Of a stretch of 55,177 bases of DNA, positions 1-8,261 are shown piece by piece. The stretch spans positions 1-55,177 of the forward strand of contig JALCNP010000017.1 of NCBI GenBank assembly GCA_022649135.1. Reading direction: 5' to 3'. The position numbers and the translations under genes are program-made. How positions within the stretch are numbered: the first letter of the stretch is position 1; each line of letters opens with the position of its first letter. A model generated the notes under the pieces. That model saw only the letters and a program-made list of their open reading frames with translations. It did not search any database and was not told where the DNA came from. This stretch comes from Bifidobacterium sp. (GTDB lineage Bacteria; Actinomycetota; Actinomycetes; Actinomycetales; Bifidobacteriaceae).

Positions 1-904
1 GACACCCATCAAACCCCATCGGGTACCCCGCACAACACGGGGCGGGCATCGGACTGGCAATTATCATTGACTATAAAAAGTAGTACAAATACGCTCTTGA
101 GTTCTCAAACCACCACCACACCAACAGGCTTCCGTTCTCTCTAGGAGAAGGACGCTGTGTTGAGCAGCAAGAGATAAACTTACACGTGAATGCCAGACAA
201 AGCAAATCGATAGGCATGCAAAAGCGAGGAAACACTGCAATAGCACAGTTTCCTCAGCGTGTCGCAAACAGCGAAAACAATCGCTACGTACAACATTAAT
301 CCAGTTTTTCGCGTTTGACAGTAACGAGAAATGACATTCACCGGCGTGTCGTCATCGATGCCCGCACGATCACGCCCCTACAACGACACGGAACCGCGAT
401 TGCGGGAGAGCGGCATGGCCCGCACCAATGCGGACACATTCATGTCGCCCATGATTCCATCTGAAAATGCGGGTAAGGGACCAGCCGCCCGATATGGGCG
501 AACGGGGATGAGCGAACGGGGATGAGCGCGCGTATGGGGCCACCTCCACACAGGCGGCGCAGCTTGTGTCATGGCGGGGGGGTGAGCGCGCGTATGGGGC
601 CACCAGACGGATTCCACATGACACCTCGCACCGAGCCGGCGAGCGGAGCGCACTGTGGAGAACATCATCGGGAACGGGGGCGCTCGGTCACCGGGCACAC
701 ATGCGTAGCGAGCATGGACCCTCCGCCTCCGCCCGGCGGATCGCCGCACAACGCCGCGAATGACGGCGCACGTGCGAGGCAAGATCCTGAACACCGAACG
801 TGCATCCGTCGCCGCACAACGCCGCGAACGACGGCGCACGCCCGCGACCAACACCGCCGGCATCCATCCTCCCGGCATAACACTCACGTGGTAAGCCTGT
901 ATAT
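1..904. other. Gene-poor left edge with diverged direct repeats
   Basis: I see no convincing gene here. Open frames overlap on several strands, lack ribosome binding sites and share no recognisable domain. Positions 61-330 are AT-richer than the rest and contain an 8-bp inverted repeat (about 227-257, arms GAGGAAAC/GTTTCCTC). Positions 499-526 hold a 14-bp tandem duplication. A 22-bp block at 523-544 recurs exactly at 583-604 (60 bp apart). A 31-bp block at 742-772 recurs with one mismatch at 810-840. The repeats suggest a decayed or duplicating intergenic region. The stretch could also be the tail of something lying left of the window. Confidence 0.5.
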
Positions 905-1657
905 ATGACAAAGAATATAGCGGTACTGACAGGGGCCGGAATTTCCACTTCGGCCGGAATACCCGATTTCCGCGGCCCGCAGGGAGTATGGACGCAGCAT
1001 CCGGAGCAGATGAGCGTATACGACCTGGACAGATTCCTCTCCAGCGAAAGGGACAGGGAATACTCCTGGCGCTGGCAAAAGGAGTCGCCTGTCTGGAACG
1101 CGAAGCCAGGAACCGCTCATAAGGCTCTGGCCACACTCGAACGGGCCGGCATGCTCTCCCTGCTGGCCACGCAGAATTTCGATGCGCTGCACGAAAAAGC
1201 AGGGAACTCCGACAAGGTAATCGTCAATCTGCACGGTACGATCGGGACGTCGCACTGCATGAAATGTCACGCAAGGTATGCAACCGCGGACATCATGAAC
1301 AATCTCGACAAGGAGCCCGATCCCCATTGCCACCGCACGCTGCCATACAAAGGCAACATGCCCTGCAATGGCATCATCAAGACCGATGTCGTCTATTTCG
1401 GGGAGATGCTGCCGGAAGGCGCCATGGAACGTTCCATGAAACTGGCCTCGAGGGCCGACGAGTTCTGGGTGATCGGATCCACGCTCGAGGTGTTCCCGGC
1501 GGCATCGCTTGTCCCCGTGGCCGCACAGGCCGGGGTCCCCATCACCATCATGAACATGGGGAAAACCCAGTATGACCGCCTCGCCACAAGGCTTATCCGC
1601 GAGGACATAGCCACCGCGCTCCCTCGGCTCGTGGAGGAAACCATAACGGGCAAATAG
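905..1657 (+). CDS. NAD-dependent protein deacylase, Sir2 (sirtuin) family
   Basis: A cytoplasmic sirtuin, expected to remove acyl groups from protein lysines using NAD+, giving nicotinamide and O-acyl-ADP-ribose. At 250 residues it has the length of bacterial single-domain sirtuins. Visible motifs are GAGIS near residue 10, PDFRG near 20, TQNFD (usually TQNID) near 92, the catalytic histidine in LHGT near 108, and GSTLEV in the NAD-binding C-terminal half. A zinc site is suggested by CxxC around residues 118-121 followed by further cysteines near 140-153. The start follows an AT-rich TGTATAT stretch with no clear Shine-Dalgarno, so the initiation mode is uncertain. It converges on ilvA across a long stem-loop. 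The substrate cannot be told from sequence. Confidence 0.93.
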   Translation: MTKNIAVLTGAGISTSAGIPDFRGPQGVWTQHPEQMSVYDLDRFLSSERDREYSWRWQKESPVWNAKPGTAHKALATLERAGMLSLLATQNFDALHEKAGNSDKVIVNLHGTIGTSHCMKCHARYATADIMNNLDKEPDPHCHRTLPYKGNMPCNGIIKTDVVYFGEMLPEGAMERSMKLASRADEFWVIGSTLEVFPAASLVPVAAQAGVPITIMNMGKTQYDRLATRLIREDIATALPRLVEETITGK

Positions 1658-1711
1658 CACACACTCCCACTCCGCCGACGCGGGTAAGACTCCCGTATGC
1701 GCGCGATATAA

Positions 1712-1782
1712 GCATCGGGCCGGCAGCGACCGGGATCCCATGCGCCGGCGCGGCGGGAGCCCGGTCGCTGCCGGCCCGATGC
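1712..1782. terminator. Perfect 23-bp stem between convergent genes
   Basis: Positions 1712-1734 are the exact reverse complement of 1760-1782, with a 25-nt loop that contains a smaller GC palindrome. The element sits between the sirtuin stop and the threonine ammonia-lyase stop (about 11 bp away on the minus strand). No T-run follows on either side, so it may be an mRNA 3'-end stabiliser or a factor-dependent terminator rather than a classic intrinsic one. Confidence 0.65.
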
Positions 1783-1792
1783 AATGTGGTGA

Positions 1793-3058
1793 TCAGTAAA
1801 TGCGCTTGGGCTGGAAACCGTTGTCTTCCAGCGTTCGGAGGATCCGGTCGATATGGTCCGGCCCATTGGTCTCCACCGTCACCCCCAGCGACACCGCATT
1901 CGTATAGTGCCCGGACGCCTTGAACTGGTCGTGATCCAGCGCAATGACATTGGCGCGCTCCTGAGCGAGAAGCATGGCGACCTTGACGAGCTGACCGGGC
2001 ACGTCCGGCAGTTCGACCTCGAAATTCATGATTCGCCCGCGCGCGATCATGCCCTTCTGAATGACGGCTCCGATCGTCACCGTGTCGATGTTCCCTCCCG
2101 ACACCACAGGAACGATCACGTGCGTGCCGTGGGCCGACGCAAAGGCTCGCGAGCGCAGGTTCAGATGCTCCAGGGCCGCCAGGGGAACGGCGCCCGCAGC
2201 CTCGACAACCAGCTTGTGCTTTTCCAGCATCAGCACGATCATCTCATTGATGTCACGTTCGCTCACGGTCACCACATCGTCGAGCAGCTCATTGAGGAGC
2301 GCAAAGGGGAGGTCCCCCGGACGCTTGACGGCCACACCCTCCGCCGAGGTCACCACCTGACCCGCAGGAACCACACGCCCGGCCTCGAGGGAATCCTTGT
2401 ATGCGGGGGAACCCTCGGGAATGGCCCCGATGACCCGCACCTGCGGTTTGAATGTCTTCACGGCGAGCGCGACGCCCGCGCCCAGACCTCCCCCGCCAAG
2501 AGGAACGATGATGTCCGTCACATCCGGGACATCCTCAAGGATCTCCATGGCAATCGTTCCCTGACCGCAAATCACGTCATAGTCGTCAAAGGGCGGCACG
2601 TAGATCATTCCCTGACGTTCGCTCAATTCGGCGGCATAGGCTGCGGACTCGTCGAACACATCCCCGTGCAGCACGACCTGCGCCCCGTAGGCCCTGGTCG
2701 CGTCCACCTTCAACGGCGGGGTGATCTGCGGCATGACGATGGTCGCCTGGGCCCCGCGCTCACGTGCGGCGTAGGCGACTCCCTGCGCATGGTTGCCGGC
2801 CGATGCGGTGACGATCCCGCGGTCAAGCGAATCCTGCGGCAGGGATGCGATCTTGTTGTATGCCCCGCGAATCTTGAAGGATCCGGTAAGCTGCAGATTC
2901 TCCGGCTTGAGAATAACGGTGTATCCCGTCTGTGTGCTGAGAACGGTGGAGGGGATGACTTCGGTATGCCGGACGGTTCCGTCGAGCCGCCGCACGGCGG
3001 CCTGAAGATCCGCGGCATGGTCCCGGGAAAGGTATCGTTTGACATCATCGCTGTGCAT
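1793..3058 (-). CDS. ilvA: Threonine ammonia-lyase (threonine dehydratase) with C-terminal ACT-like domain
   Basis: A PLP enzyme that deaminates L-threonine to 2-oxobutanoate, the first step towards isoleucine. From the ATG at 3058 the protein has 421 residues. The PLP lysine lies in SFKIRGA (K62). SAGNHAQG and the glycine-rich PLGGGGLGAG loop bind the cofactor phosphate. The last ~80 residues (from about 340, including VELPDVPGQL) form an ACT-type regulatory domain. The single short ACT region resembles the IlvA/TdcB forms of actinobacteria and clostridia rather than the two-ACT enterobacterial IlvA, so the allosteric effector is not predictable. The frame stays open 21 codons upstream, but conservation begins after 3058. 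It appears monocistronic. Confidence 0.94.
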   Translation of the reverse strand: MHSDDVKRYLSRDHAADLQAAVRRLDGTVRHTEVIPSTVLSTQTGYTVILKPENLQLTGSFKIRGAYNKIASLPQDSLDRGIVTASAGNHAQGVAYAARERGAQATIVMPQITPPLKVDATRAYGAQVVLHGDVFDESAAYAAELSERQGMIYVPPFDDYDVICGQGTIAMEILEDVPDVTDIIVPLGGGGLGAGVALAVKTFKPQVRVIGAIPEGSPAYKDSLEAGRVVPAGQVVTSAEGVAVKRPGDLPFALLNELLDDVVTVSERDINEMIVLMLEKHKLVVEAAGAVPLAALEHLNLRSRAFASAHGTHVIVPVVSGGNIDTVTIGAVIQKGMIARGRIMNFEVELPDVPGQLVKVAMLLAQERANVIALDHDQFKASGHYTNAVSLGVTVETNGPDHIDRILRTLEDNGFQPKRIY

Positions 3059-3280
3059 AGGATTATTATGCCCTGTGCGCCCGCGATCGCCACACCCGCG
3101 TCCACCTGCTGAATGGGGCACGGAGCGACAGCGCGGTCATCGCGCACCACCGCACCGGCGCACCCGTCGCGCCCATCGACGGTGAGTGCCGACCCCTGGG
3201 CCACCTGCCGCGCAGACCCGCCCGACGCGCGGCCGCGTGGCCGATGGCGCCACGTGCCCTACTGCCCGCCTGTCATCACT

Positions 3281-3330
3281 ACACCAGCCGTCACACCACA
3301 CCAGCCGTCACCATGCACCGCCGTCACCAT
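3281..3330. repeat. Short imperfect tandem repeat, about 17-bp period
   Basis: The 14-mer ACACCAGCCGTCAC occurs at 3281-3294 and 3298-3311, with a third diverged copy (CACCGCCGTCACCATG) just after. It lies in the gap between ilvA and the alpha-glucosidase gene. I see no function for it; slippage of a C/A-rich intergenic sequence is enough to explain it. Confidence 0.55.
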
Positions 3331-3345
3331 GCCACGCACTGCCAT

Positions 3346-5250
3346 TCATGCCTGCACCCGCTCACGTTCCACGACGTAGACGAACGCCTCCCACGGCTGC
3401 AGGGTTCCGACAAGCAGCGACGTGAGCGTCTGGGAACCGGAATATGTGCTGATAAGGATGTCATCCACATCGATGGATCCGGCGCCCTCGGACTTCAAGG
3501 CAAAGGAGGAGGCATCCAAGCCGAGCGTCCCCGCCACCTGCGGAGGCAGAAAAGCCGTTCCACTGGTGAGATTGGCAACGACGACGACACGGGTCGGCAT
3601 GCTCGGCAAGGAACCGTCACGGCCCATGCCGTCGGCGTCGGGGGTATCAAGCGTTCGGACAAACGCATACACCCGCCTGTCGTTCCTGTCGATCAGCTCC
3701 CATCGCCCCGCGGAAACCACTGGGTATTCATGGCGCAGCCGGATGAGCTCCTTGTAGAAGGCGAGAACCGAATGGGGATCGCGCCGCTGGGCATCCGCAT
3801 TGATATACCCCCCGTTGCCATTCACCTCCATCCACGGTGGGACCGAGGATCGGGGATCGCAAAAGCCGGCATACCTGCTCGAATCCCATTGCATGGGCGT
3901 TCGGGCGTTGTCGCGGCTGCGCATGGCCAACGCCGAAAGAACCTGATCATGAGTGGAGAGCCCCTCCGACAGAACCCGGAACTTGTAGAGGTTCAGCGAC
4001 TCGACGTCCCGGTACTGATCGAGCTTGGTGAACCCGGCGTTCGTCATGCCCAACTCCTCGCCCTGATAGATGTAGGGGGTGCCCCTATGCATGTGCAGGA
4101 CCAGGGCAAGGGCCTTGGCGGACAGCGCGCGCATCCCCTCGGAGCTCGTGTCTCCCCACCGGGACACCACCCGTGGCTGATCGTGGTTGTTGAAGAACAG
4201 ACTTCCCCAACCGACCTCGTCGACCGCCTTCTGGTTCTCTTCCATGATGCTTTTCAAAGCGACGATGTCGAGCGCGCGGGGCTTCCATTTGCTCCCCTGC
4301 GCGTCAAACTCCATATGCCCGAAAACAAAAAGCATATCCAGCTCGTCATCAGCAGGATTCGTGATCTGCATGTTGCGTCGAGGATCGATGCCCGGGGCCT
4401 CGCCGACAGTGAGGTATCCGTCACGCCCGCCAAAAACCCTGTCGTGCAGCTCCCGAAGAAACTCGTCAAGCCGGCGTCCGTCGGCACAGGCCAGTTTCGC
4501 GTTGGCGAAACCGTCTTCCCCGGGCTCGCCGTCAGGCAGGGATCCGTCCTCGCGGACAGGCTTGGAGATAAGCGTGATCACGTCCATGCGGAAACCGTCG
4601 ATGCCCCGATCCATCCACCAGTTCATCATGTCATAGACGGCGTTTCGCACATCCGGATTCTCCCAGTTGAGGTCTGGCTGCTTCACGCCGAAACTGTGCA
4701 GATAATAAGCTCCCCGAACAGGGTCAAACTGCCACGCGGAACCGCCGAAATCACTGCCCCAATTGTTTGGTTCCGACCCGGGGACACCCGGGGTGTGCCC
4801 CGGCTTCGCGGACCGCCACCAATACCACTGCGAATAGTGAGGGTCGCCATGGCGGGAGGCCTGGAACCACTTGTGCTCGTCCGAGGTGTGGTTGACGACC
4901 AGATCCATGATTATCTTCATGCCACGTTCGTGGACGGCGGCGATCACATCATCCATGTCATACAGGGTGCCGAATCTGGGGTCGATGCTGCGGTAATCGG
5001 AGATGTCGTAGCCGTTGTCGTCCTGGGGGGATTCATACACGGGACTGAGCCAGATGACGTCGACGCCGAGGTCGACGAGATAATCCAGCCGTTCCTTCAC
5101 CCCCTTCAGATCGCCGAATCCATCACCGTTGCTGTCCTGGAAGCTGCGCGGATATATCTGATACACCACCGCATTCGCCCACCAGGGATTGGGGGTGGCG
5201 CCGTTGGTACGAATTGAGTCGTGCAGCCTGCGGCCTTGTTCTCTAGACAT
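3346..5250 (-). CDS. GH13 alpha-glucosidase (oligo-1,6-glucosidase type), cassette 1
   Basis: An intracellular glycoside hydrolase (634 residues), probably releasing glucose from the non-reducing end of imported short alpha-glucosides. GH13 regions are clear: DLVVNH at 116-121; GFRMDVI with nucleophile D223; VGEAPG with acid/base E284; and NNHDQPR with the transition-state aspartate D357. There is no signal peptide. Valine directly after the nucleophile is the hallmark that separates isomaltase-type (alpha-1,6) from maltase-type enzymes in this subfamily (GH13_31). The start is preceded by a GAGAAAGA ribosome binding site. It is the last gene of a minus-strand sugar operon, 78 bp after the debranching-type gene. 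It is closely similar to the second copy at 14552-16477, with near-identical N-terminal halves. Confidence 0.93.
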   Translation of the reverse strand: MSREQGRRLHDSIRTNGATPNPWWANAVVYQIYPRSFQDSNGDGFGDLKGVKERLDYLVDLGVDVIWLSPVYESPQDDNGYDISDYRSIDPRFGTLYDMDDVIAAVHERGMKIIMDLVVNHTSDEHKWFQASRHGDPHYSQWYWWRSAKPGHTPGVPGSEPNNWGSDFGGSAWQFDPVRGAYYLHSFGVKQPDLNWENPDVRNAVYDMMNWWMDRGIDGFRMDVITLISKPVREDGSLPDGEPGEDGFANAKLACADGRRLDEFLRELHDRVFGGRDGYLTVGEAPGIDPRRNMQITNPADDELDMLFVFGHMEFDAQGSKWKPRALDIVALKSIMEENQKAVDEVGWGSLFFNNHDQPRVVSRWGDTSSEGMRALSAKALALVLHMHRGTPYIYQGEELGMTNAGFTKLDQYRDVESLNLYKFRVLSEGLSTHDQVLSALAMRSRDNARTPMQWDSSRYAGFCDPRSSVPPWMEVNGNGGYINADAQRRDPHSVLAFYKELIRLRHEYPVVSAGRWELIDRNDRRVYAFVRTLDTPDADGMGRDGSLPSMPTRVVVVANLTSGTAFLPPQVAGTLGLDASSFALKSEGAGSIDVDDILISTYSGSQTLTSLLVGTLQPWEAFVYVVERERVQA

Positions 5251-5328
5251 GATTCTTTCTCACCAGACGTGGGATGGTAACACCATTGAGGGAACAGTTC
5301 CATCAAAGTAAGCCTATGGTAATACAGA
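5251..5328 (-). promoter_or_regulatory. Gap before alpha-glucosidase 1 with repeated TTACCAT boxes
   Basis: The 78-bp gap contains two similar boxes on the minus strand, GTATTACCAT and GTGTTACCAT, and a short palindrome GGAAC-N2-GTTCC-like sequence (about 5291-5303). This could be an extra promoter or operator for the glucosidase inside the operon. No strong -10/-35 pair is seen. Confidence 0.25.
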
Positions 5329-7311
5329 TCATGACCGGCGAGATGAACCGCTTGTCATCACACGCCACACGGCTATCGCCGCAGCGGCGGACCACGCCTG
5401 GGGATGACAGGCCGCGGGATACGGAACCGGTCTTTGGGGAAACGAATCCCCCGAATACAGCTCGGGCATCTGATAGTCAAACAGACGGGCGGCACGAATC
5501 AATCCCCCTGCGATTTCCTGCGCTTGATCGCAATACCCTTCCTTGTAGAGTCCATCCATGATTATTGCACTGTCGTGCGCCCACACGGAACCACAGTGAT
5601 AGCTCAGAGGCCAGTAGCCCGATGCACGACAGCTCATGGTGCGGATGCCGTAACCGGAATTCAATTCAGGGGACATCAGACGCAGCACGACATCATGCAC
5701 ACCAGAACCGTCAAGGATCCCCGTCCCCAGAAGATGCCCGATATTGCTCGTAAGACAGTCCACCGGGTTTTTTCTGCCGTCGAGAGCGATCGCCGGATAT
5801 CTTCCCGACCCATCATGAACCCAAAAGCGTTCGTTGAAACGAGTCTTGAGTCGTTCAGCCCATCCCCGAAGCCTCTGCGAACCGGGCCTGCCGTACAGAT
5901 CCAGCAGGCGGGCGCCCTCCCGCGCAGCTTGATAGGCGTAGCCTTGAACCTCGCACAAGGCGATGGGCCCCTCAGCGATGTGTCCATCATTCCAGCGTAT
6001 GGAGTCGCCCGAATCCTTCCATCCCTGGTTGCTCAGCCCATGCCCGAAAGCGTCACGGTATTCCACAAACCCGTCACCATCGCAATCCCCCCAATCGACC
6101 AGCCACGCCAATGCACGCTCAAGGTGGGGAACAAGATCGGCAAGAGCCTCCGGCCGCTCGGAAGAATCATGAACCTGAGCAAAGAGAATGATCCACAGGG
6201 CAGTGGCGTCAACCGTCCCATAGTACAGAGGCGGAAGATCCATGCCACTGCCAGCGAACGCGCCGGAGGATCGCACCCTCTCCGCTCTCAGCTCATGCGG
6301 CATCTTCCCCGGGTCCGCGGCGGTCCGGGCGTCGGATTCATTCGCCTGGAAATGTGCCAATATCCGTAATGTCCCGACAGCCGTCTGAGGCGAGACCGGC
6401 AGCATGAATCGCGCTGCCCAGAGTGAATCCCTGCCGAAAAGCGTAAAGAACCACGGCGCCCCCGCAGCAAGGAACTCCTCTTCGGGAAGCTGCGGAATCG
6501 ACATGCGCAAACCGGCAAGATCCTGCAACGATTGTGCAACCCAATGCGAAAGGTCGTCATGTGAATCCGGAGCGTGGAAATCCGACCAGGGTGCCTTGCC
6601 GCGAACACCGACGACAACGTTATCGGGAGCGTCGACGTCGATATCCACACTCAGGCTGCACTCCCCCCTCACCGGAACATGGACTTTCCATGCGCACTCG
6701 CATACGCCGTTCCCGATGGCTGCAGAGCCTGCCTCGCCGCACCGCACCCGAACCGTCGTTGAACCGGCGCCGATACGCAATCCGTCCTTTTCGGCGAGGA
6801 CGGTCAATTCATGCCTTTGCGCATGACCGCCATCCACGGAACCGCCTTTGATGGCCTGCATGTCCGAGAAATCAAGATGCAGTGCAATGCGCAAGTCAAT
6901 ATCGAGTGCACGCTCCACACCACTGGTCAGCGAGAAACCGAGATGAAGGGCGTCCGGTTCCAGCAGCCGCTTCTCGTCGATGCGCACCGCCGGGTCAACG
7001 CACTCATCTGCGACGTTACGTGCGATATAGCTTCCCTGCGAGGCTCCCGAGCCTACCTCCCGCCAGCCGATCGGCTCGGGGGGAACACCATTGACGCATA
7101 TGCCCACACCTGAAAGGATACGAGTGTCCGCCACATAGAATCCATTGACGCCACTCTGCGCAATGCTCCCGTCATGGGAGCACCACAATTGCGACGGCGC
7201 GGCGACAAGCACTCTGCGATCATGCATCCAGGGTTGACGATTGTGTTCGTCTCGTTGTATTGCGCTCATAACGATACCTACATCCATTCCTTGCTCGTTG
7301 GTTGGCTGCAT
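5329..7311 (-). CDS. Glycogen-debranching-type glucosidase (amylo-alpha-1,6-glucosidase family)
   Basis: A 660-residue protein with two parts. The N-terminal beta-rich domain (about 25-225) is of the type seen at the start of many bacterial amylo-1,6-glucosidase-like enzymes. The C-terminal (alpha/alpha)6-barrel part (about 240-655) includes LFGRDSLW, NQGWKDSGDSIRWNDG (the usual catalytic-centre signature) and a late PYPAACHPQAWSAAA motif. No signal peptide, so it is cytoplasmic. Members act on alpha-glucan branch points or related alpha-glucosides; the exact substrate here is not known. The start is set at 7311, preceded by GGGAAGG at good spacing; a GTG ten codons upstream would overlap the permease gene. 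It sits between the permease gene and the GH13 alpha-glucosidase in the same operon. Confidence 0.82.
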   Translation of the reverse strand: MQPTNEQGMDVGIVMSAIQRDEHNRQPWMHDRRVLVAAPSQLWCSHDGSIAQSGVNGFYVADTRILSGVGICVNGVPPEPIGWREVGSGASQGSYIARNVADECVDPAVRIDEKRLLEPDALHLGFSLTSGVERALDIDLRIALHLDFSDMQAIKGGSVDGGHAQRHELTVLAEKDGLRIGAGSTTVRVRCGEAGSAAIGNGVCECAWKVHVPVRGECSLSVDIDVDAPDNVVVGVRGKAPWSDFHAPDSHDDLSHWVAQSLQDLAGLRMSIPQLPEEEFLAAGAPWFFTLFGRDSLWAARFMLPVSPQTAVGTLRILAHFQANESDARTAADPGKMPHELRAERVRSSGAFAGSGMDLPPLYYGTVDATALWIILFAQVHDSSERPEALADLVPHLERALAWLVDWGDCDGDGFVEYRDAFGHGLSNQGWKDSGDSIRWNDGHIAEGPIALCEVQGYAYQAAREGARLLDLYGRPGSQRLRGWAERLKTRFNERFWVHDGSGRYPAIALDGRKNPVDCLTSNIGHLLGTGILDGSGVHDVVLRLMSPELNSGYGIRTMSCRASGYWPLSYHCGSVWAHDSAIIMDGLYKEGYCDQAQEIAGGLIRAARLFDYQMPELYSGDSFPQRPVPYPAACHPQAWSAAAAIAVWRVMTSGSSRRS

Positions 7312-7343
7312 GGCGTTGCCTTCCCGGCACCGTCGCGTCACAG

Positions 7344-8261
7344 CTACTCCTTGACTGATCCTTCACTGGAATTCATGATTCTCTTTTGGAATATGAAAAA
7401 CAAAACGGCCACGGGAACCGTCATCACCACTGCGGCGGCCAACTTAACCGGGTACTGGCTGCCTGCGCTCAGCTGACCGCTCGCCAGCGAAGCGACACCC
7501 TTGGTGAGGGTCGTCAGAGCCGGCGACTGCGCCGAGACGATGAAATGCGAAAGCTCATTCCACGATCCCTGAAACGACAGGATGGTGATCGTGACGATAG
7601 CCGGGCGCGCCATGGGGAGCACGATCGACCAGAAAATCCGAAAAATCCCCGCGCGATCGATCATCGCCTGTTCCTCGATGCTTCTGGGTATGGATTCGAA
7701 GAAGTTCTTCATGATGAACACGCCGCTGGCATCAATCAGAAGGGGCAGAATCATGCCGGCATAACTGTCATATATTCCCAGTGTTTTAATAATGAGGAAT
7801 TTGGGGATCAGCAGCACGACCATCGGCACGCTCATGACAGCAACCAGCATCGCGAAAAGAAAGTCACGTCCGTAGAAATGCAATCGAGAAAGGGCATACC
7901 CGGCCATGGAATCAAAGAGAACCCGGCCGCATGTCACGGCGACCGTCACTATCACCGAGTTTGTGAACCACAAGGGAAAATCCGAATTCACAAAAAGCTT
8001 TGTGTATGCTGCGGTCGTCCAGTTCTCAGGGATAAGGGAAACCGGATGGGCAGAGGCATCGGCATCCGTTTTGAATGACGTGGCAATCTGCACGATAAAC
8101 GGCGCTATGTAGATAATGGCGAGAACGACAAGCAGCAGAGAGAAAACGAGGGAGGCCCACGCGACGCGCGGCGGGGACACCGACCGGGGGGCGTCCCTCC
8201 TCCCGTGATCATTCTCCCGACGTCGTTCAGGGCGAACGGCAGCACTGTGGGTCATGGACAT
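7344..8261 (-). CDS. Sugar ABC transporter permease, MalG type, cassette 1
   Basis: An inner-membrane subunit (305 residues) of a carbohydrate ABC importer (CUT1 family). Six hydrophobic segments are visible. The EAA loop that docks onto the ATPase is EEQAMIDRAGIFRIFWSIVL; arginine replaces the usual glycine of the DGAG core, which is unusual but not necessarily inactivating. The start at 8261 overlaps the stop of the preceding permease gene (TGATG), so translational coupling is likely. The operon has no ATPase gene. Confidence 0.92.
   Translation of the reverse strand: MSMTHSAAVRPERRRENDHGRRDAPRSVSPPRVAWASLVFSLLLVVLAIIYIAPFIVQIATSFKTDADASAHPVSLIPENWTTAAYTKLFVNSDFPLWFTNSVIVTVAVTCGRVLFDSMAGYALSRLHFYGRDFLFAMLVAVMSVPMVVLLIPKFLIIKTLGIYDSYAGMILPLLIDASGVFIMKNFFESIPRSIEEQAMIDRAGIFRIFWSIVLPMARPAIVTITILSFQGSWNELSHFIVSAQSPALTTLTKGVASLASGQLSAGSQYPVKLAAAVVMTVPVAVLFFIFQKRIMNSSEGSVKE

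Noticed and set aside
64..267. Possible 67-residue protein at the left edge
   Set aside because: TTG start with no ribosome site and no recognisable pattern; the AT-richness of the region alone keeps the frame open.
1853..3112. 419-codon plus-strand frame opposite ilvA
   Set aside because: It lies entirely antisense to a clear threonine ammonia-lyase, has a skewed His/Arg-rich composition and shows no domain. It is a by-product of GC-rich codon usage.
3244..5217. 657-codon plus-strand frame opposite the first alpha-glucosidase
   Set aside because: Antisense shadow of a conserved GH13 gene; a similar shadow exists opposite the second copy (14828-16645), as expected from their similarity.
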